A stretch of 64,000 nt of DNA from NCBI GenBank assembly GCA_038496675.1, contig CM076655.1, positions 19,469,326 through 19,533,325 on the forward strand, given 5' to 3'. Under the pieces are notes generated by a model. The model was not told the origin of the DNA. It saw only the letters and a program-made list of their open reading frames with translations, and searched no databases. Position numbers and translations under genes: made by a program. Of this stretch, positions 25,901 through 38,185 are shown piece after piece; positions within the stretch are counted from its first letter, which is position 1, and every line of letters starts with the position of its first letter. Source of the DNA: Rachycentron canadum (lineage: Eukaryota > Chordata > Actinopteri > Carangiformes > Rachycentridae).

Positions 25901-28900
25901 ATAAGAATTCTAACTGAGTAGTCCACACTGCAGTGGATAATTTAACATAATACAACTATTTTAAATTGGGAGCTATGTAATGCTTTAAAGTAGACTTACA
26001 GCGTATCTAAAAATGATTTCCATTCCGTACTATGTTTTCATTCTTGGACTTGCTAATTAATGTTTTCTATAGTTTAATAAGGTGTACGCTTAACTGCTTT
26101 GAAATGTTGATACTCTTCCCTGCACAGACTGCATAGTAACCACATAAATAGGCATGAATGATGTGAGTAAATTTGCTTAAACCCTTTTTCAGGGTGAAAA
26201 AGGAGCATCTTGTCTTTTTTCCCCATACCTTTATACGGAGAGCCTTATCTCTCTACTGCAGTGTTTTCCTTTTTTGTTCTCCCAATGTCATGCTACTATT
26301 CATCCCCAATCTGCCTCTGTTCTGAACAACAAATCACCGTTTGGCTCTTTTTGTCTTCAGGACAACCAACTGTCTGTTTCTTATTCAGGCTCTCAGCCTC
26401 CTTGCCACACTGTCCTCAGTTGCTCATTGTCTTTGCCTCTGTCTGCCCCTTGTTATTTATGGAATGCAAAAACTGCAAGAGTACAGAGAAGTAGCCTGGA
26501 GCTATACGATGCCCTCAGCCAAGCTGCCCAATCACCGCCAGCAGATTATGGAAAGGCCTTGTCAGAGACAGGAACCCTTCTGTCACCTCTGCCACACCAC
26601 CTTGCCTGCACAGTGTCCTGTCTACTTTTTGAGCCTGATTAATACTTCTCTGTGAGGATGAAGTGATGACTTAGTGTACTGGCTCATGTAATGATGTGTT
26701 TTTCATTCTCTAGGAGGTTCTCAGTTCTGTCATGCATGGGCAGTCTGATGACATCTATATATGTAAATGTCTATATTGATACAATCATGGATTGAGCTGT
26801 TGAAATCTAATAAGATGTTAATATATTATGATAATTCCTTGACACTCCAGATATTAAATGGGACTTCAAGAAAATGAATAAAAAAGCAATTAATAATTTT
26901 CTTTGGGGAGCATTATTACTCATTATATTTTAAATGTATTTGTGTCATTCCTCAGCTCACCTTCTCATCTGTGTGTCATGCTCAGGCTGGAAGCACCATC
27001 TTTTGTGAAGAAAAAGTATTGACTGTGAACAGAGGCTAATCTAGTATATAAATACATCTGGGGACATACACAGTTAGGTCATGAAACAACAACTAGCAAG
27101 GTGGAAAGTGGAAAAATACTCAAGGCTGTATTGGAATAAACTGGCATATACCTGGAGCCATGCATCACCACATTCACAACAGACATGTAGACATTAACCA
27201 GGAAGGAAAGGTCACTGGTGTTAGCATTGCTAACGTTAGCGACACTTGGCAACCCAATACGAGATTGTGGGTCTGTGAGGATAACACAGCTCATCACAGC
27301 ACTCTAGATGCTTTCTTAGTTTTAAATTAGTCATTAGGAACATCTCTAAATACAACAAATTCAAGAAAAGGTTGAATCCATTTTCTCGTATGTTAAAGTA
27401 GCTGTCAAAGCCGTCAGATTCTTCTGCATACTACTACAACTCATCCCTGTCCCAATCTATTGCAACAAGGGTACAGTGATACCCCACGGTCACTGCCTGC
27501 TTCTCACTGTTGATATGCTGCGGGTGCTGGATGACTGAAAAATTTAAGGAGAGAACTGACCTTCCACCAAGGTTAGGAGAAGAGCTACAACCAGGATATC
27601 ACATTCCCCATGTCTAGTGTAAACCTTCGGAACCAGAAAACCCTTTTAGGCTCCACTGCGAGGCTTGGTTAACCATAAAACCACTTACCATAAAAATAAT
27701 CTCATGGGTTCCACATACAGGATGGTAACACATGCCACTGCATACAAAGCAGAGGCGGCTGGAGCTTGATGACTGAGGAGCCACTGGAAATTGCTGACTT
27801 GGTGCTTGGTGATGTGTTTTAGTGTCTGTTAGTCCTATGATAAAGATCTGAGCAGAAGATGAAGGGATGAGAAAGGTTGGATGAGAGGGAGAGCTTCCAG
27901 AAATAGCATCTCAAGAGCCAACTTAAAAGGAAAATCAGAAATCTCTTTGAAAATATTCAACATGTCTTAACAACTGCCTTAGTCATAGAGCATGACTGAA
28001 ATGACATGAGCATAACCATTTATAAACTTTTTAACTAATGCCATGCACAGCACACGGTACTGTTAGCAACCTAACCCATTAATCTTTAAACGCAACCTTT
28101 GGAAGGTCTCAGGTTTTGCTCTTTGCATTGTGTTCCTAAGATGCTTCTGCAATAAAGGTCCAACGAGTCCCAACTGCCAAAGACTCAAGGTCCAATAATC
28201 ACTCATTCTCAGTGAACCATTAGGTTTCTGGCTGTAACTGCTGTCCAGTCTAACAGAAGGCATTTATTGAGCTGCTGCTCTGTTGCACAGCTAATTAGAT
28301 AGGCTCTGTTTTTGCTGTACTCTTGACATGTATTAGCTTGTTTGTATGACTGAGTGCACACCAGGCACCTTCTTAAATGGTCACTACGTTGAAGCATTAG
28401 TGTAAAACCTCAGATCATAGACAAGATCCCAAAGATGCTAATCAGCAGGTTGAACGTCCTGGTTAGGGAAAGCAGAGACGCTTCCTATATTCCAGCATTG
28501 AGAATCTAAGTGAGTGTGCTGGTAACCACAGCATAAGTAGGAAGATGGAGGCACAGCTTCAGATTTACAGAAGTCTACAGTTTAACAAATAGTGACAGAA
28601 ACAAAAGTATTTTAAGTTATTAAATTATAGGTCTCAAGAATTAGAGATTAAAATATTACTATAAATCACTGAATCCTAATATGAAGCATTATTATTGTGT
28701 TGAAATGATACAATGACTTGATACACTCACTTAAAATGCAACAATACCCAGGTCTGGCTCAGATGCACACATATCCCTCTGGAGTTATGTAATCCCTCCT
28801 GTTTACAGATGTGGTTTAGGAGGTTTTAAGTTACCATGTAGCTAACCTTGTTGAACGTGAAATTTTGATGTAACTATATCGGCCTTCAGCTTGAGCAGAA

Positions 28901-29249
28901 ATCAAACTGACTGAGTAAAGCTGGGGTTGAAATTTCAGGGTCAACCTATATTATTGTTAAATGACTTGGCATGGACTTTAAATGTGGTTATTAGAAAATG
29001 TAATAGATTACACAACTATAATAAACATGCACACAAAGAAAATATCTTTAAAAATGAATGCACGATGTACTATACAAAACAAAAAAGCAATGGCTTGCTT
29101 TGCGGTAAATTTAGGATAGCAATCATTTGGGATCTATATTCTTTGTATGCTTTACTTTCTGCAACCTGAATTTGTTCTCATCTTCCTTCTTTACGCAAGA
29201 AAAACAAGAGGCACTCCTGTGTAGGGCTGTGACTCTGCAGCTGTAAGCA
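22915..29249. other. Long stretch without a recognisable gene
   Basis: Nothing coding is supported. A 15-bp near-perfect tandem (GGATATGCTGATAGA then GGATATGCTGATGGA) lies at about 23194-23223. Overlapping plus-strand open frames of about 95-122 codons at 26210-26655 occur in pyrimidine-rich sequence without matching splice or start context. A GCTAACGTTAGC palindrome is near 27229; such words are frequent in fish DNA. Confidence 0.5.
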
Positions 29250-29720
29250 ATATCCGCCCGTGATCATATGTTGATCCAAGAGGACAAGTCCCTGTAAATA
29301 TCACATTACGAGATATTTATGGCCTACACCATAACAGTGGATTTAAATTGAATAATCATTTCTGAAGACAATGCATGGCAATCTCAGGTGAGGAAACAAA
29401 CAATGTCCTGGTGTGGTGATCATCATCTACAATCTATTCTGCTCACTAAGACCCTGTTTTTCTGTGGAAAAACAGCTGTCTTGCTCAACTCTGGTTACAG
29501 CTTACCACTGGGAGCCTCCTCTCAACCATTTGCCCTGCTCACTAGCTTTCCACTTGCATTTTAATAATATTCCCATTTAAGACCTTATCAGTGAAGCCTG
29601 ACTTCTGACAGCTGTGGTAAAGCAATAAATCATAAAATGAGGAAAGGCAGAAAAAAAATCTCTGCGTGTAATTATAACTGTGACACAGTCAATGTGCCTT
29701 GGCTGGCAAATGAACACCCA
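29250..29720. promoter_or_regulatory. Candidate conserved non-coding element
   Basis: Balanced, repeat-free sequence contains AATAAATCATAAAA (HOX/CDX-like), TTAATAATATTCCC and CAGCTGTGGT (E-box joined to a RUNX-like core) within a few hundred bases. No splice-bounded frame is seen. The regulatory call is inference from motif density. Confidence 0.28.
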
Positions 29721-30100
29721 CGCACAGGTCTCACAACTTCACAACAGGCCAGGTATGTCCAAGTCCAAGTGGGCCTAGGTGTTCGAATTAATCTGGCCTT
29801 TCACACATCCCTGTTTTCTTCCTGCTACACAAATGTTTTGAAATACACCAGCATTGTACTTGTAGATATACTTTCCATACTACAGTGAAAATACCATCAA
29901 TACTATAAGCATATTATAGAATTGCATTATATTATATGCATAATAAGCAAATATTTTAAAATGTAGGTGATGGAAATCAATGCATATTAACTAATTTACA
30001 TTTACATCTGAAAGTTGTAGTTTTCATCTGTAGCCCCTCAGCACAAAAAAATAGCACGGTATTGTATAATACAGTATAGTGATGATGAAAGAACATTGTG

Positions 30101-30172
30101 ACCCGATAGTCGAGTGGCTAGGGCATATGTATATACACAGGCCCCTATAATGCTGTGATCTAAAGTTTTTGC
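30101..30172 (+). repeat. Probable degenerate tRNA-derived SINE head
   Basis: The segment reads like the start of a tRNA-derived SINE. TAGTCGAGTGG at 30107-30117 fits the RNA polymerase III A-box pattern TRGYNNANNNG, and it is followed by GCTAGGGCA as in fish SINE heads. The B-box position (GATCTAAAG) is mutated away from GWTCRANNC and the body is not recognisable beyond it. A true tRNA gene is excluded because the cloverleaf arms do not pair. Alternatively this is a chance A-box. Confidence 0.45.
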
Positions 30173-30829
30173 ATGAGTGTAGTTTATGCAGTGTCATAAC
30201 ATTATGAGAACAACAAAGCTGATAATTCCACTGGACTTTATTTATCCCTGCAGTTTCATGATAACATTATTTTTGTGTGTCAACATTCAAATAAGTGCAG
30301 TTTTAACAAAACATGGTTTCCCCTCTATGAATTACACAGCTGCTGGACTTTGACATGATTCATTAATGGTAACCACTGCAACTTTCTACACTACGCACAG
30401 CTGACTGATGCTCGTGTGAAACAAAGGGAACCTTAAAACACTCCCACAAACAAACAAAAAAAAAAAAGACTGTGCATCACTTCTCTTGCCAACACCACAC
30501 AAAGCAGGTGAATGAGATTTTTTTCCCCCCACAGTGACAGTGGAGGAGTATGAAGGAATATAATCAAAATATAAACTATTAACATGAAATTACACTGAAA
30601 TCAACAGAGCTGTTGTAGCCCAGGCTGAAGTCAGCCCTTCCACCGTGGATTTAATCTGGGTGCATGTATCCAGAGAGATAGCTACAGAGGCTATTATAAT
30701 TAGGTTTTGCATCTTTGCTTCATACAGATGAGTGTCTCATAGCTGCCACAATCAGAACCAACTCAGAATCAGTAAGACTCTCTGAGCATGGGATGTCCCA
30801 ATCCTACAATTACTTGCTTCACCAGGAGA

Positions 30830-30857
30830 AGCATGTACTCCTTCTGGAGTACATGCT
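30830..30857. repeat. Perfect 12-bp hairpin
   Basis: AGCATGTACTCC (30830-30841) and GGAGTACATGCT (30846-30857) are perfect complements across a TTCT loop. It could form a small stem in RNA or a cruciform in DNA, but it is too short for a microRNA precursor. Confidence 0.9.
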
Positions 30858-33130
30858 GCACTGAGGATGTGGCTTCATCCCTATGTGTAGTATTCACACA
30901 CACTCCAAGAATTTATATCTCCATGAAGTACTGAAGTAACTAGCAAATGTAAAGTGAAAAAAAAGTAAAAGTTCACTGTTCACTGTTCTTAGGTGTTTGA
31001 AAAATGCTGAATAAAATACTGGAACTTCATATATGGCTCAGATTAAATTGTACAGACAGGAGGTTGGTCTAGCGTGGAAGTATATGGAAATCCAATCAAA
31101 GTGATTAAACGCAATTTGCTTCTAAGAACAAGCTTGCTAACCAGAACAAAATCAGAGGAGGATTGTGGCTTGGGTATACAGATCTAAGGCTGAAATATTG
31201 GAAACAGAAAAAAACTCTGTTAGCCAACTGCTATGCTCAGATGACTTTTACCTTGAGTGAGAGGTAATTCCCTGTTATCATTCCTAGTGCTTAGAAGGTA
31301 TTTAGAGTGCTGTACTTCCCACAGAAGGAAGCCCTCACTCACAACTTGTCTTTAACACCAGCTGTTGTGCATGCAAAGGAAATTACTAAATAGACAAAGG
31401 CCAGAGGCTGGCGACTCATAATTGTTATGCTATGGTCATAAAAACATTATAGAGAACACTGAAAAAAATGTTGGTTGTTTATAAAATTAATTTAACATTT
31501 AGTTGCTTCTGTGTTGTTTAATCATTTCCTACATCGCCTTCTTTAATAGTGTCCTTTAGTTCTTTGCTTTTTGTATACTCGTCAGGAGGCTGTTGTGACA
31601 TCAAGGTTTGGAGAAATTTTAAAAACCTATTTTTCATCACTAGCACGGACCAGGCAAGGAAGTAAAACGCAGCAGCTTCGCAGCATGGTACACCTGCAAT
31701 GTCTTGCTGAAATCGAGAAACAGCTTATTACAAAAAGTTCTTCTCTCATTAAAGTTCGCTCTCACTGTGAATAGCTTCATTAAAACTGCTGGCTATTATT
31801 TAGGCTATTTTTTCATGCTGCTTTTTTCGCTTTTTACCACTGCATTCCTAGCCTTACCTCCCATTGGTTTTTTCATTTTCATAATATAGTTTTATTTATG
31901 TGTAGAGTTTTTCACCAGGGGGTTATTTTCGCATTCCTCTGTGGAAAATTGTAGGTTTAAGGTTAACTAAACTTTGCAACTTGGTAGACGTGTTGTAAAG
32001 CATTTATGATATCTCTCTCATCATGACAGACTCCACAGGCACTCAGCAGTTCCTTAATGTAAGGCCATTTCTATAGCAAAGGAAATGGTTACATTAGCTA
32101 ATTCACTTCTGGTGAATAACCACAAGAACTCAGCTCTGATGACCATTTAGAGAGAGGAGAAAAAGGCACTCTCTCTACCAACTCCATCTAACATTGGCTT
32201 TTTATTGATAAATCAAATTATGATCTTCCTAATCATTTCTGTAAACAGTGGGTGGAATACTTTGGCTAATTGGATGTGAAGAATATTGCAGGTCTTTTCC
32301 TGATTATATGAAGTGAAATTACGACTAAACTATTTGTTTGTCTAATTATAACAGCAGTTTATTATGTACTACACTTGTACATTGCTGTTTCTTGCAAAGA
32401 AGTATCTCTACACTTTCATTAAAATAGCTAAAAACCTCCTCAGTTAAATCCTGCACTTCTCAACTTGTCACTGTGTCCACTGTGCGTAAGTACACACAAT
32501 TCTACAGAGTAGAAGTACAAATATGCAATTACAATGATGATGTAACACTGAGGAGTGGGAAACCACACAATCAAGATTTCTCAAAAAACAAAAATTATCA
32601 TAATCAAAGGATTGAATCTTAGTTCAAACGGAATATGTGAAAATGTTTCGCTTTGTAAGTGCTGGTGAGCAGTGAAGTCTCATCAACAAGCTAAAGCTAT
32701 CTCTTTCCAACAAAAAACCTGCTTTTAAAGGTCAAAGCTAACCAAATGTCACCACCTCCCAGAGCAACTGAGAGATCAAAGTTCTTGCTTTAGAGGGTCA
32801 GACAGACAGTCTAATACAACCCACAAAGGATCTTTGGAGTAAGCCCCTGAAACCCAAGGGTATCCACTCAGTGTCTCTACCTTAAAATGTCCTGTGCTCA
32901 GACTTTTATCCTGGTACTTTCTCTACCTGGTATGTTCTCCCCATGTTAAAATGGATTTCCTAACTGGTGCCTTCAATGCCCTTCCATGGAGCAGTCAGAC
33001 TGAAAGTTGCTTCCTATTAATTTCTATGTGATAGGAGGTAAGACACATTCACTTCCTGTCTTGATCTGACCAAACTGTCTCTGTTTTTATCTCACAAAGT
33101 TCAATCTTAGTGTCATCATTAGGGTCTCAG
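30858..33130. other. AT-rich stretch, nothing recognised
   Basis: No gene or transposon is recognised. The part around 31560-31780 is more balanced and open on the plus strand for 67 codons, without splice context, and may be constrained non-coding sequence. Confidence 0.5.
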
Positions 33131-33246
33131 GAAGTAGAGCCGGTCGTCCAGTGATCAAAAGGCCGTAGGTAGGTAGGTTCGTATGGTAAAGTGCTTTGTG
33201 TGGTCAATCACTAGGAAAGCGCTATAAAAGCATTTATATATTTTTT
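33131..33246 (+). repeat. Internally deleted tRNA-derived SINE (fish V-SINE-like)
   Basis: The left part (GTAGAGCCGGTCGTCCAGTG, then ATCAAAAGG and GTAGGTTCG) matches my memory of the tRNA-related head of an abundant fish SINE: gag-cgggtcgtcca-ctaatcagaaggttggtggttcga. The right part (AAGTGCTTTGTGTGGTCAAT, then AGGAAAGCGCTATAAAAGCA) matches its conserved 3' tail, usually aaagcgctttgagtggtc...aaaagcgctatataaa. The middle of the element is missing. The tail runs into T-rich sequence at 33236-33250. The family name is from memory, not a search. Confidence 0.8.
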
Positions 33247-34850
33247 TATTTAAATGGTTTGGCCATCACTGAGCAACGTCAAGTTGATTTTTCAATTGTA
33301 AAATGTTGGAAGAAATCCATATCATCTTATCCATCACTGTCATTTTTAAAACATTCCAAATGACAATTTCAATATATATCAAAATCAGCTCAAACAAATC
33401 CATCATTAGTCGGACTGTAAATGTAAAATGCAGACTGTCCTAGATGCAAATGTAAGTGTGAATGTGTTTGTCTATGTGTGTTAGTTATGCAACAGATTGA
33501 CAACCTACCCTGCTGGGAATGGTTCACATTCTGTGTAATTTGGAATAGGAGTTAAATGAGTACCTACTGCCATGCTAATTACATACTGTACTATTACCAT
33601 TACACTAGTAGCATTATTATTATGTATTGAGTGTGTTAGTTAAACCAGATAAAAGTAGAGTCTGAATTTTGAAAGGTGTCGTGGCTGTTGGTTATCAAAA
33701 CTGCAACCTTTGACAGAAAACACAACCACCTTTAAAATGTCTTCAGCTCAGAACCGTATCTTACTTAATATAGAGAAAGATGCAGTGGTAATGTGAAACA
33801 CTTAAAGCAGAGATCAGAAGTAAAGGTTGTATAGGAGCAGACATACAAATCCTTACTGAAGAGGATATTTTGAATGTCTTTGTTCTGCAGCAGCTTCAAC
33901 AATGCCGTAAATGCCTATGAGACAGAAATCTTAAATGCAAGATCTTATCACAGGGAGAAAAGATAAAAGAGACGGGACTTTAAGTCATGCAGTCGAGTGG
34001 AAGAAAATGCAGTATATAGTACAGATGACAGCAGCTCCCAAAATCATGTGAAAATTGCAAACAGAGTAGATGCTAAAGAATTTTGTGAACCATCTGCTCA
34101 CAAACAACTGAATTACCATACAAACTCATATCAAGGCACCCTAAGTAACAATACTGAGGTGCCACTCTTTAGTTCCAAAAAAAAAAAAAAAAAAAACCAC
34201 TTCTGCTGGTATTAACTGCTCCCACTTATCCATAATGATTTTCAGTCACACACGAGTTAAAACAGCAATATTCTGCCTTAATTGCTGAAACCGAATGTTT
34301 CAGAGTCTGGACTGCACATAAAAATTTAAGTAACTGTTTAACAAGCTGCACAACCAAATCTAAAAGGGTAAAGTGTTCCTCAGTATCATGCTCACATCAA
34401 CAACCACTAGTAAAGTCACAAACTGCATTTTTCAGACAAATTACCAAGCTAAGGTAATATCACTGGCCTAGATGAGTGTCTTAGATATGATAGAACATAC
34501 AGACTGCGTTACATATCCAAGGCCAAGCCCCGTCTCCCAGGTGTGCCTCCTCGTAGTAGGCATGTAATCTACTGTATCTTGCTCCTGCGCAGAGAGTGAC
34601 CTACTTAAAAACTAATGAAAGTACACCCCCTCTCTTCCAAAGTAGTTCACTCAAGGTTACCTGAGCTTGGTGTCAACAAGGAGTCATTTTGAACAGTCTT
34701 CACTAACAGACAAGTTAAACGTGTGAAACACTACACTGTGTCAGATGAGAGGCTTTCCACCGTCAAGATGAAAACAATCTGAATCCTTTTGCATCCCTTC
34801 TCTGTCCCCATGATCCATAGAGGTTTTTTTTTTTTATTTTTTAATTTGAC
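33247..34850. other. AT-rich stretch, nothing coding recognised
   Basis: Contains the poly-A at 34177-34196, which closes a 72-codon plus-strand frame that is otherwise featureless. No exon or RNA gene is recognised. Confidence 0.5.
34177..34196. repeat. Poly-A tract (20 A)
   Basis: Twenty consecutive A residues. No recognisable retroposon body precedes it. Confidence 0.95.
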
Positions 34851-35200
34851 TTGACAGATCAGATGGGTGAAATCAATTCATCACCTCTTAATAACACTCA
34901 AACCACATTTTTTTCTTTTACAGGGATTAAGAGACAATGACCCACTCATTTACAGTCAGTGGCGAGCGTGGAGCACAAAATGCAGTGTATATATTCAGCA
35001 TGCTGAAAGGTTGACTACTTCACTAAGGCGTTTACTTAGCTTAATCAGACAGCAGTGACAAGGAGAGATGCTCCTGCCAACGTCACAGGCTTTTCTAATT
35101 ACATTCGTGATGACAGGAGCCACCTTTGTGTTTATTGGCTGACAATTTGTCCCACATTTTCAATGACAGATGACAGACATGACAGATTGTTTTGGATGAT
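34850..35200. promoter_or_regulatory. Candidate enhancer with a cluster of TALE-homeodomain (TGACAG) sites
   Basis: Five plus-strand copies of TGACAG, the core bound by MEIS/PKNOX/TGIF proteins, lie at 34852-34857, 35111-35116, 35164-35169, 35171-35176 and 35180-35185. The last three fall within 22 bases. The rest of the block is balanced and repeat-free, with TTCTAATTACATTCG and TTTATTGGCTGACAATTTG adding homeodomain-like and CCAAT/PBX-like words. A 63-codon frame exists at 34867-35058 but lacks splice support. The regulatory role is inferred. Confidence 0.4.
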
Positions 35201-37733
35201 GAAGCAAAGTGATAAATAGTATATACTAAACCAAAGTAGTCACTACTCCAACTTCAAAAACAATATGTACTCCATTGTACTCCAACCAAAGATGGTAGTT
35301 TCTCTCAAAATGTTTAAATGTTAGGGGGAACAGAATCACATGAGCCAGTGAACCAAATCACATTTATATCAGTTTTAATTAATAGTGATCTGTCTTCATT
35401 CTCCCCAGACGTGGCATCTTTTCGCAGGTGGAAATTTCTTGTGCATGTCGCCTACCAAACAAAACTCGGTTTTTACCGTTCTCAGTCTCCACGGCCCAAC
35501 TAGTGTTCCCTCCTTCTTCTGTATCCAAGAATCACAGCACATTTCAGTTCAGTTACAGGTTTGAGTCAGCACAAGCTTGGTACAGCATGCAGCAGGTGGA
35601 GGTACTCTAAGCTGAGAAAAAAAAAACAAACTGTGAGGACTCTTGTAGCAGGTGGAGTCATTGCCCTATGCCTCTCTACAAAACACTAATCTATGATTGC
35701 ACAGTTACACTGCAAGAGTTTTCTGATTAGCTATACCGTTTTAATCCCTCAGATACTCTCTGGAATGTAAATTAAACTGATGAAACCAAGATATGCTCAC
35801 TTGGGAACTGAACATCAAAAAATGTGTCCTTAACCAGATCCAGCCAGTACCAGTGGTATGACATCTGTGTAACTGAAAAGGCATGGCACATGCACTGTTT
35901 GATGCCAACAGAGTGCAGACCTTTGATCTAATTTTAGTGTTTGCCTTGCCCTTCACACAAATACTCATTATCCGTGGCACAGCCAGAGTGGTGGTACAGT
36001 GCCAATCAGATGTACCATCAATTCTTGCGGAAGGAGTGAAGATTTTGCACTGTAGGAAATTTTTAAAAATCAGAAAAATAGATTTTTTTTTTTCATGGTG
36101 AAAATCTTGGGCTATGAGCCCAGCCATCTGGGTTAGAGAGGAACAAGCCCAGCAAGGGGTATGACAGGAAAAAATAAATCTGTGCTTCTGTGCTAAAAAG
36201 TTTTGCTGTCACTTGTTACATGATCCAAAAATCAATCAACTTCTTCAGTGTATTCATTAACGAAGTTAGACATCTAACAGTGTCTAAGTTTCTAACTTAT
36301 TTCCTAAAATCAGTGATAAGGTTTTTTTTTTTTTTTTCCACCAAAGGATATTGCTCCATGTTAAAGTAGAGTGGCTGTTCATTCCCAGGTTACACTCCAC
36401 TTCCACCTGATGTGTTAAATGCTATCTCCTGTTCTATTAACTTCCTTCAAATGATCAGGTTGCTCTGTAATTCGTCCGTTTTCTCTGTCATATTGTATGA
36501 ACACAGCAGAGGCTGGATTTCTGTCATCCACACAACTGTTTTCCCAGTATCCCTATGAGAAACAGATGCTGCATCACATCGTTTTCTTTTCTCCAGTTCA
36601 CTATTACCATCCATCTGCCGTTTTCATGTCTCATCAAAGATTTTTCTTCCCCTCACCAAGTTTAAATATTCACTTCGTGTTCTTTCAACAATAGCTTACA
36701 AACACTTGGAAATAATTGAGTCTCAGTGGACTGACAAAAAAAGGAGCAGTGATCGTGCGCAGTGGAAGTGATCAAATATGGCCTTGAGCCAACCGTCTTT
36801 GTAGATGGTCTTTGTATTGCCATTGATCTGGGGGTGGATACACCCAAGGAATACATTATTTATGCATTTTTTTTGCCCGACAGTTGAAAGTAGTGAGTCA
36901 CAAACAGTAATGGGATTAGATGGGTGTCGCACCGGAAGAGAGGAAACTAGGGCCGCTGAGTCTATGGGCAACCCTGAGGACCAAAGGCAGCGGCCACAAA
37001 ACAGTGTAGTAGAAGGCTTTCATCTCTTAACAGAACAGCAATTGTCAAGATAATGTACTCCTCAACCTCACTGTACACAAGGTGCCATGTCATCATTACT
37101 ATGGGCACAGAGAGTTCTTTTAGCAACCTCACAAACCTCAATGAGTCAACCATATACCCCCGCAGTAAGCTGTTAAAGTCACTTATTTTTCTTCCTGCAG
37201 GGTAAATAAGCAACTGTGTGATCATCAACTGTGCAATCTGCCTCTGAGTTTACCTCATGTGGAATGTGTATGTGATCATGTTTTCTCTGTGTATCCCTAT
37301 AAATTGCACAAGATAAAACAATAAATGTGGTGATTTTGCTTCAGCATTTTCAGTGTCTCAGGTCATTAAGTTGCTAATTATCTGAAAGAAGCTTAGTGCT
37401 TTCCCTCCCTTAAATAACACAAACATGTTGAATAGGCTTCCTTCTGCAGTCATGTACAATAATCCCATTACTTTCTGTTGAGTGCTTTTAGAAATAATGC
37501 ATCTTAACATGTCCATAGCATCTATATTATTCAAATTTCTGTATATGTTTGTCTGCGTGTGTATATGTGCTGGTTGTGTTGGATGCCTTTAGGGTACGGA
37601 GAGCCAAAGACGTCATTATTTGTCTCATTTTCCATGCCCATCAAGTTTTAATATAGTCTTGTATTGTCAGCTGGCATTTATAAGCACGCTATTTGAGAAA
37701 GAGCAGTCTGTGTTTGTGACTGGTACTCCATGC
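35201..37733. other. Stretch without a recognisable gene
   Basis: A 128-codon minus-strand open frame at 35741-36127 has no recognisable domain or splice context and is probably chance. The T-runs at 36321-36338 and elsewhere are simple sequence. Nothing else is identified. Confidence 0.5.
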
Positions 37734-37811
37734 GTCTCCAGTACGACCAACAGAGGGTTCGTACTGGAGACATTTTCAAATGCTGATCACAGATCAGCAT
37801 TTGAAAATGTC
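37734..37811. repeat. Two adjoining perfect inverted repeats (double hairpin)
   Basis: The first stem pairs GTCTCCAGTACGA (37734-37746) with its exact complement at 37759-37771 across a 12-base loop. The second pairs 20 bases at 37769-37788 (GACATTTTCAAATGCTGATC) with their exact complement at 37792-37811 across a 3-base ACA loop. The stems share GAC at 37769-37771, so they abut with no spacer. Perfect arms imply a recent origin or maintenance. No transposon ends or transposase remains adjoin it. Template switching during replication would produce such a structure; a terminal hairpin of an unknown element is the alternative. Confidence 0.95.
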
Positions 37812-38109
37812 TTAACATGCAACGCAACATGGTCTGAGCAGCATTCTGTACAGTGATCAATAGTTTAGGGTTTAGCCTTAGATGAATAAGGTGTAGTAAA
37901 TGTTCAAACTGCACCAGACTTAGAAATACATGCCGATTGTCAGACAAGTCATCTTCAGATATTGGTGTGGCACCACCACAGTTCACTTGCGTGAGACATC
38001 TGAACTTTTGGTCATTGTGTCTTCTTCAGCTCGCAAGAACTTTGATGACAAATAACATGATACAGAAGCTACTCACAGCAGCTAGCTACGCAGCTAGAAG
38101 CACCCAGTC
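37812..38109. other. Stretch without a recognisable gene
   Basis: Open frames on both strands cross the hairpin region but have no recognisable domain. Nothing else is supported. Confidence 0.45.
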
Positions 38110-38185
38110 CAGCGGTCTCCGAACCATGAGGCACGCCTACCTTGGGGGACGCTAGGGGAGCTTCAGAAGAGGTGTGTTGTGAGAA
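38110..38185 (+). mobile_element. Possible hAT-like transposon terminus
   Basis: CAGCGGTCTCCGAACCATGA followed by GGCACGCCTACC and GGGGGACGCTAGGGG resembles, from memory, the CAGNGGTTCTCAAAC...GCGC ends of hAT elements in vertebrates. I could not find the opposite terminus or a clear 8-bp target duplication, so this may be a fragment or a chance resemblance. Confidence 0.25.

Noticed and set aside
26210..26655. Overlapping 94-122-codon plus-strand frames
   Set aside because: Three overlapping frames are open at once in pyrimidine-rich sequence, which points to composition rather than coding.
30101..30172. A tRNA gene
   Set aside because: There is an A-box, but no acceptor or anticodon stem pairing and a mutated B-box; a SINE remnant fits better.
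35741..36127. 128-codon minus-strand open frame
   Set aside because: Composition is irregular with no domain, no splice-site pairing, and an equally open opposite strand.
37769..37811. A microRNA precursor or Helitron 3' terminus
   Set aside because: The stem is too short with a 3-base loop for a microRNA precursor, and the CTRR end expected just after a Helitron hairpin is absent.
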